From Amycolatopsis sp. 2-15 (lineage in GTDB: Bacteria > Actinomycetota > Actinomycetes > Mycobacteriales > Pseudonocardiaceae), in assembly GCF_030285625.1 (NCBI RefSeq), contig NZ_CP127294.1, positions 1,622,001 through 1,686,000 on the forward strand: a stretch of DNA of 64,000 nt, in the 5' to 3' direction. The position numbers and the translations under genes were made by a program. The stretch's first letter is position 1. Every line of letters starts with the position of its first letter. The notes under the pieces are model-generated. The model was not told the origin of the DNA. It worked only from the letters and a program-made list of their open reading frames with translations, and did no database searches. Below are positions 59,642-64,000 of this stretch, piece by piece.

Positions 59642-60420
59642 GCGGCTTCCCGCCGTGCGGCACGGAAGATCCCGAGCGCCGCGACGCCGAGCCAGAGGAC
59701 CAGCGACGTCGCCAGCGCGATCGGCCCGTGCGCAGAGAGCCCGCCCAGCTGCCGTGCGGGCTCGATCGGATCGACCCAGCCCGCGAAGTCCTGGTTGGCC
59801 TGCACGATCACGAACAGGATCGAGATCAGGCAGTACGTGGCGATGGCGCCCGCGGTGTTCGGGATCAGCCAGGCGATCGACACCGCCAGCAGGGTCATCA
59901 GGAACGAACCGACCAGGCACACCCCGATGGTGGTGCCGGCCCGGATCGCGAGCAGGTTCTGGGCGTCGTGGTCGTCGAGCACGCCGGCGAAGTAGGTGTA
60001 GGTCATCAGGATGTGCAGCCCGGCGATGAGCAACCAGGCGAGGAAGGCGATCGTGCCCTGGGCCAGCGCGTACCGCAGTCGCGAGGGCTGGGCGAGCAGA
60101 GTCGGCTGGGCGCTGCGGTAGTGCCATTCGCTTGCGATCAGCTTGACCAGCGCGACGTCCACGAGGATCGCCGCGAGGCGCACCGTCGTCACCACGGTCC
60201 CCAGCTGCTTGCGCAGGGTCACCGGGTTGAACGGGTCGACCATGAACAGGATCGACAGCAGCACCAGCGCGATGGGTCCTGCGATCAGCAGGATCTTGTC
60301 GGCCGGCGTGGCGGTGAACTTCCGCAGCTCGACACTCACCACCGTGCCGAACGAAGCGCGCTTCGCGGCACCGGTGGCCCACGCCGGCTGCTGCTGCACC
60401 TGCGTCTGCATCGGGATCAT
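59638..60420 (-). CDS. ABC transporter permease
   Basis: A 260-aa protein with six hydrophobic segments, of the ABC-2 type. The N-terminus (VVSVELRKFTATPADKILLIAGP) is typical for permeases paired with single-domain ATPases. It overlaps the ATPase gene by 4 bp, so the two form one transporter. Substrate unknown; such pairs often export drugs or lantibiotic-like peptides. Confidence 0.86.
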   Translation of the reverse strand: MIPMQTQVQQQPAWATGAAKRASFGTVVSVELRKFTATPADKILLIAGPIALVLLSILFMVDPFNPVTLRKQLGTVVTTVRLAAILVDVALVKLIASEWHYRSAQPTLLAQPSRLRYALAQGTIAFLAWLLIAGLHILMTYTYFAGVLDDHDAQNLLAIRAGTTIGVCLVGSFLMTLLAVSIAWLIPNTAGAIATYCLISILFVIVQANQDFAGWVDPIEPARQLGGLSAHGPIALATSLVLWLGVAALGIFRAARREAA

Positions 60421-61334
60421 CGCGGACCTCCCGTGAGGCGGAAGAAGAGTTCTTCCAGGTTCTGCTGTTCCTCGGCCAGCCCGAGCACCCGCACCTGCGC
60501 GGCGAACGCGATGTCCGACACGCGCTCCGTCGGGGCGGCGACCGACAGCGCGTCGGGCCCGGTCTGGCGGACGTCGAGGCCCGCGCGTTGCAGGGCGGCG
60601 CCGAGTTTGGGGACGTCGTTGGTGCGCACGACCGTCCGCGCAGGGCCGGCGAAGCTCGCGAGCGGACCGTCGGCGACGACGCGGCCGTGGCCGATCATCA
60701 CGATGCGGTCGGCCGTCTGGTCCACTTCGGACAGTACGTGGCTGGACAGCAGCACGGTGCCGCCGCGTTGGGCGTAGCCGCGCAGAAGCTGCCGGGTGGA
60801 GCGGATTCCTTCGGGGTCGAGGCCGTTGATGGGCTCGTCGAGGATGAGCACAGGCGGGTCGGCGAGCAGCGCGTGCGCCAGCCCGAGGCGCTGGCGCATG
60901 CCGAGGCTGTACTTGCCGATGCGCCGGTTCGCCGCGTCGCTGAGCCCGACCTGCGCGAGCACCTGGTCGGCGCGTGAACTGGGCAGCCGCATGAGCTTGG
61001 CGCCGTTCACGAGGTGGTGGCGGCCCGTGCGGCCGGGGTGCACGGCAGCCGCGTCGAGCAGCACGCCCGCTACGTGTCCCGGGTTGGGCCAGTCCGCGAA
61101 CCGCCGTCCGGCGATCGTCGCGGTGCCCGCGGTGGGGCGGGTCAAGCCGCAGATCATGCGCAGCGTCGTCGACTTCCCGGCGCCGTTCGGGCCGAGGAAC
61201 GCGGTGACCGTGCCGGGTTGCAACGCGAACGACACGCCTTCCACCACCCGGCGCCCGTCGTAGTCCTTCACCAGCCCCTGGACGTGCAGCAACCCCCGGC
61301 CCTCCCGTTCAAGATCCAAAGGTGAGTTTGTCAC
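60417..61334 (-). CDS. ABC transporter ATP-binding protein
   Basis: A 305-aa ATPase with Walker A GPNGAGKST, signature YSLGMRQRLGLAHALL, and Walker B VLILDEPINGLDP with the following H-loop SSHVLSEV. It resembles the BcrA/CcmA-type exporters. First gene of the pair. The upstream 410 bp contains DnaA boxes and the second composite hairpin element. Confidence 0.93.
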   Translation of the reverse strand: MTNSPLDLEREGRGLLHVQGLVKDYDGRRVVEGVSFALQPGTVTAFLGPNGAGKSTTLRMICGLTRPTAGTATIAGRRFADWPNPGHVAGVLLDAAAVHPGRTGRHHLVNGAKLMRLPSSRADQVLAQVGLSDAANRRIGKYSLGMRQRLGLAHALLADPPVLILDEPINGLDPEGIRSTRQLLRGYAQRGGTVLLSSHVLSEVDQTADRIVMIGHGRVVADGPLASFAGPARTVVRTNDVPKLGAALQRAGLDVRQTGPDALSVAAPTERVSDIAFAAQVRVLGLAEEQQNLEELFFRLTGGPR

Positions 61335-61468
61335 AACCCGTGTCCGGCCGTGCGCGAAACCGAACCACTCGGCCGGCGGGATGACCGGCCTACGCGCTCC
61401 CGCCGTTCTTCGGGTGCACGGCGTCGAGTCCAGTCATCTGACATCGCCGTCTCGCGCCCTCGCCGACG

Positions 61469-61589
61469 TTGTCCACAGCCGCACCGGAGTTGTGGACAGC
61501 TTGGCTTCCTCACGTTCCTTTTCCCGGGTTTGTCGTACCCGGCCGATAAACTGGACTGGGGACGCCCCCCGAGGAGGGTGGGGGCGTGT
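61469..61589 (+). promoter_or_regulatory. Composite DnaA-box / hairpin element, copy 2
   Basis: Contains a perfect DnaA box TTGTCCACA (61469-61477), TGTGGACAG (61491-61499), a -10-like TAAACT (61547-61552), then GGGGACGCC and a hairpin ACGCCCCC (61562-61569) / GGGGGCGT (61580-61587). About 40 bases match copy 1 at 24992-25031 with only a few differences. It lies about 213 bp from the ABC ATPase start, in the same relation as copy 1 to its neighbour. The rest of 61335-61743 shows no gene. Confidence 0.6.
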
Positions 61590-61743
61590 CCGTGCGGCGG
61601 GGGCACACGTCGAACGCCGAAAATGTCCGCGTGATCTGCGGCAGTTCCGGCAGTTTCGGGTGATCGACGGCGGTGGGTGGGCCTGGCGTGGCCACCACGC
61701 AGGCGTCGTGGACCGAAGCCGATCGTGTGCCTGCGAGTGAAGC

Positions 61744-62095
61744 GGCAGCCCGGCTGCGCACCTCGGCGACGGTGGGCGCGTGGTCACCATCGGCAGCTGC
61801 GTCAGCGATCGCGTGGCGGGGCCGGGCGTGGTGCTCTACGCGATGAGCAAGTCGGCGATGGTCGGGGTTGACGAAGGCGCTCGCGCCGCGCGGGGTCACC
61901 GTGAACCTGGTGCACCCCGGGCCGACCGACACCGACATGAACCCGGCCGACGGTCCGTTCGCCGACGACCAGAAGTCGCTCACCTCCGTGGGGCGCTACG
62001 GGGAGTACGCGCTCGCCGGGCCGGCGAGGTACGTCACGGCGTCGGCGACCCTCACCGCCGCGACCTTCTCGGTCGACGGCGGGCACGCGGCCTAA
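61744..62095 (+). pseudogene. Truncated, frameshifted short-chain dehydrogenase/reductase
   Basis: Remnant of an SDR gene. One frame gives GGRVVTIGSCVSDRV and the catalytic YAMSKSAMVG. The other continues TKALAPRGVTVNLVHPGPTDTDMNP to SVDGGHAA. They join if one G of the GGGG at about 61866-61869 is removed. The N-terminal Rossmann half is absent, and an in-frame stop lies just upstream of the remnant. It ends overlapping the TetR gene stop by 4 bp. SDR-TetR pairs are common, which suggests a once-functional regulated locus. Confidence 0.8.
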
Positions 62096-62829
62096 CCGGC
62101 GTACAGCCCCACGTCGCGGGCCAGGTCGGTGAGGATGGCCTCGAAGAGGATGTCGGGCTTCGACACCGGGATCGGGTAGTTGCCGAACACCTCGAGCGTC
62201 ACGTGGCCGTAGAGGCGCGCCCAGAACTGGATCATCAGGTACGTGAGCCCGAGGTCCAGCTTCTCGGGCGCGATCGCGCGGCCCGACTCGCCGAGTACGG
62301 CGAGCAGCTCGCTCTGGAACGCGGTGAGGTCGTCGCGCAGCTCGGGCGGGACGACGTCGTTCGGCGGCATCACCAGGTCGTGCGTGGCGAGGACCTGGCC
62401 GGCGGCGGCGAGGAAGACACGGCCGAACGGCTCGTCGAGGCGGTGCAGCGCGCTGCCCGCGGTGGTGCCGACGCCGCCCGTGGGCGACGCGAACACCAGC
62501 GTGAACTCCTTGGTGTGCGTGAGCGCCCACCGGCGGAAGCCCTTGCAGATCGCGAAGAGCTGCGCCATGCCGTCGTCGGGGAGCACGGCGACGTCCTCGG
62601 CCAGCTCGGCGGCGAGATCGGCGATCACGTCGAGGCGCAGGTTCTCGACGAGGTCGTCGCGCGACTCGTAGTAGCGGTACAGGGCCGGCGCGGTGATGCC
62701 CAGCTCCCGGGCGATCGCCCGGAGCGTCACGGCGTCCGGACCCTGTTCGACCAGCAGTCTCCGGGCGGTCCGGCGGATGTCCTGCTCGGTAGCCGCTCGC
62801 GCGCGGCCCCTTCGCGTGGGGCTGCTCAT
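62092..62829 (-). CDS. TetR family transcriptional regulator
   Basis: A 245-aa repressor with an N-terminal helix-turn-helix (DIRRTARRLLVEQGPDAVTLRAIARELGITAPALYRYYESRDDLVENL) and a C-terminal ligand/dimerisation domain of the WHG/TetR_C_33 kind (FRRWALTHTKEFTLVFASP). Its original target may have been the adjacent SDR gene, now broken. It lies 9 bp after the small membrane-protein gene. Confidence 0.92.
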   Translation of the reverse strand: MSSPTRRGRARAATEQDIRRTARRLLVEQGPDAVTLRAIARELGITAPALYRYYESRDDLVENLRLDVIADLAAELAEDVAVLPDDGMAQLFAICKGFRRWALTHTKEFTLVFASPTGGVGTTAGSALHRLDEPFGRVFLAAAGQVLATHDLVMPPNDVVPPELRDDLTAFQSELLAVLGESGRAIAPEKLDLGLTYLMIQFWARLYGHVTLEVFGNYPIPVSKPDILFEAILTDLARDVGLYAG

Positions 62830-62838
62830 CCGGACATT

Positions 62839-63249
62839 CTAGGTGGTCGGCACCGTTGTTCCCGCAACAACGCGGCCGGAGAGCAGCCGGGCCTGCAGAT
62901 CGGTGAGCGGACGCAGCACCCACATGGCCACCACGGCCATGCCCAGCGCGCAGAAAAAGTGCACGATCCACGCCCCGGCGAGCGACGGCCCACCCCACGA
63001 TTCATTGGCCGTCGAGGGGTCCCAGAACAGGCCGTACGTCACGATCCGCCACACCAGGAACCCGATGAGCAGCGCCAGTGGGATGGCCGGCACGCTCACA
63101 CCGGCCGCGGCCAGGTAACGAGGGGTCCCTTCGCGCGGCGGGACGTGGAGGAGCCGTTCGGCGAGCAGTTGCCGGGCACGTCTGCTGCCGAAACACGCGG
63201 GCAGGGCGAGGAGGGCGTAGAGCACTCGTTTCCAGTCCGAGATCTTCAT
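62839..63249 (-). CDS. Small membrane protein, unknown function
   Basis: A 136-aa protein with two or three hydrophobic segments (VSVPAIPLALLIGFLVWRIVTYGLFW and GAWIVHFFCALGMAVVAMWVL). I do not recognise the family. ATG start. It is followed on the same strand by the TetR gene after 9 bp and divergent from the gene at 63348. Confidence 0.65.
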   Translation of the reverse strand: MKISDWKRVLYALLALPACFGSRRARQLLAERLLHVPPREGTPRYLAAAGVSVPAIPLALLIGFLVWRIVTYGLFWDPSTANESWGGPSLAGAWIVHFFCALGMAVVAMWVLRPLTDLQARLLSGRVVAGTTVPTT

Positions 63250-63347
63250 GGGTTCGACGCTAGGGATCGTTGAGCTGCGAAAACATCCGGTCGTCCGCCG
63301 AACGGGGTAGGGAAACCTCGACCGCGTTCTGTCACACTTCGTCCGAG

Positions 63348-64000
63348 ATGGACGAAATCACCACGGTCACCTACCCCACGCCCGCCCCGCCGGACGAGGT
63401 GCGGCTGGCGACGTTGCTGCTGCTGGTTCCGGGGCTCCTGATCGCGGGCTTCGGTGGCGTGCTCATGACGGTGAGCCGCGCCGGTCTGTATGCCGGGTCC
63501 GTGATCGCCCTGGTCGGGCTCGTACTGCTGGGCTGCATCCCCATCGGGCGGCGTGGCCTGCGCAAGGAGCGCCTGAGCGTCGAGGTTGCGCCGAGTGGTC
63601 TGCGGTTCCCCGTTCGCGAGGCGCGGCTCGTGCTGCCGTGGGCCGACGTCAGCGCGGTGGCGCTGGTCGAGAAGCACAACCGGGTCGAGGTGTACCTGGC
63701 GCCGGCTTCGGCCGCCGAGGATCGCCTGGTCAAGCGGTTCAGCCGCCGCGGTCCCCACGGCTTCGTCCTGTCGACGCTGTTCGAACCCGACGAGGCCCAC
63801 CGGCTGGCGGCCGCGGTCGAGACGGTGCGGCCGGGGCTGGTGCGGTGGCCGTCTCTCGAGGTCCGGCGCGGCGGGTTCGGCCCGCAGCGCGTGGCGGCGA
63901 CGGTGGTGCGGTGGACCGCGGTGAAGCGGAAGCCGGTGGCCGGCGAGAGCGTGACGGTGCGGGCGAGCAAGGCTTCGGGCGCGCGTCAGGCGGCGATCGG
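63348..64000 (+). CDS. Membrane protein with PH-like domain (3' end outside window)
   Basis: Starts at the ATG at 63348 (MDEITTVTYPTPAPPDEV) and runs off the right edge after 217 codons. Two hydrophobic segments (LLLLVPGLLIAGFGGVLM and GSVIALVGLVLLGCIPI) are followed by a soluble region like bacterial PH-type membrane proteins (LSVEVAPSGLRFPVREARLVLPWADVSAVALVEK). Function unknown. Truncated by the window, not by mutation. Confidence 0.65.
   Translation, partial: MDEITTVTYPTPAPPDEVRLATLLLLVPGLLIAGFGGVLMTVSRAGLYAGSVIALVGLVLLGCIPIGRRGLRKERLSVEVAPSGLRFPVREARLVLPWADVSAVALVEKHNRVEVYLAPASAAEDRLVKRFSRRGPHGFVLSTLFEPDEAHRLAAAVETVRPGLVRWPSLEVRRGGFGPQRVAATVVRWTAVKRKPVAGESVTVRASKASGARQAAI

Noticed and set aside
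56060..60382. A 1440-codon minus-strand open frame spanning leuS and the permease gene
   Set aside because: It is the antisense shadow of leuS, a frequent artefact at high GC. The plus-strand synthetase is certain and complete.

Overview
The window is a replication-origin region of a high-GC actinomycete. Gene content and order point to Pseudonocardiaceae, most likely Amycolatopsis or a close relative. That assignment rests on synteny, on protein sequences that look actinobacterial, and on about 70% G+C; no 16S gene is present. The backbone matches the Mycobacterium tuberculosis origin region gene for gene, from gyrA/gyrB through dnaA, rpmH, the jag-rsmG-parAB block and the cwlM-trx-sigM-murJ block to pcnA.

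Layout. 1-8510 (minus strand): dnaN, gnd, recF, dciA, gyrB and gyrA, the last cut by the left edge. 8511-9588: oriC, with many degenerate DnaA boxes and a T/A tract. 9589-11307: dnaA. 11905-14659 (plus strand): rpmH, rnpA, yidD, yidC and jag, closed by a strong terminator. 14806-17448: no convincing gene. It carries a degenerate tandem array of about 108-bp units followed by one of about 39-bp units. 17449-20349: parS sites, DnaA boxes, rsmG, parA and parB. 20503-24787: a DinB-like protein, a D-Ala-D-Ala ligase homologue, a PLP aminotransferase, a GNAT protein and a SRPBCC protein. 24788-27408: a second gene-poor stretch with DnaA boxes, a hairpin element and a 36-bp minisatellite. 27409-38678 (minus strand): cwlM, trxA, trxB, anti-sigma factor, sigM, pseudokinase, murJ, a DUF6049-like protein and a NUDIX hydrolase. 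38792 onward: pcnA, an orphan sensor kinase, a methyltransferase and a small secreted protein.

43417-50497 is the most unusual gene cluster. Two paralogous TNT-related (NAD+-glycohydrolase-like) proteins, one with a frameshift, alternate with two ADP-ribosylglycohydrolase (DraG) fold proteins. One DraG protein keeps its metal-binding motifs and the other has lost them. A YbaB-like gene heads the run. The cluster lies close to pcnA, as the cpnT toxin locus does in M. tuberculosis, but no WXG100 genes are visible. The remainder holds an MFS exporter, a cyclopropane-fatty-acid-synthase-like methyltransferase, a YqgE protein, a SdpI-like membrane protein, a secreted esterase-like phytase, leuS with a leucine-rich leader peptide and attenuator, a lipoprotein, a two-gene ABC transporter, a broken SDR gene, a TetR regulator and two membrane proteins, the last cut by the right edge.

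How it fits together. The core encodes replication initiation and elongation, DNA topology, ribosome and membrane biogenesis, chromosome segregation, cell-wall regulation and redox/envelope stress. Noteworthy non-gene features are a composite element (DnaA boxes, a -10-like hexamer and a C-rich hairpin) present twice 36.6 kb apart, parS-like palindromes far from parAB, a 61-bp direct repeat, and the leuS attenuator.
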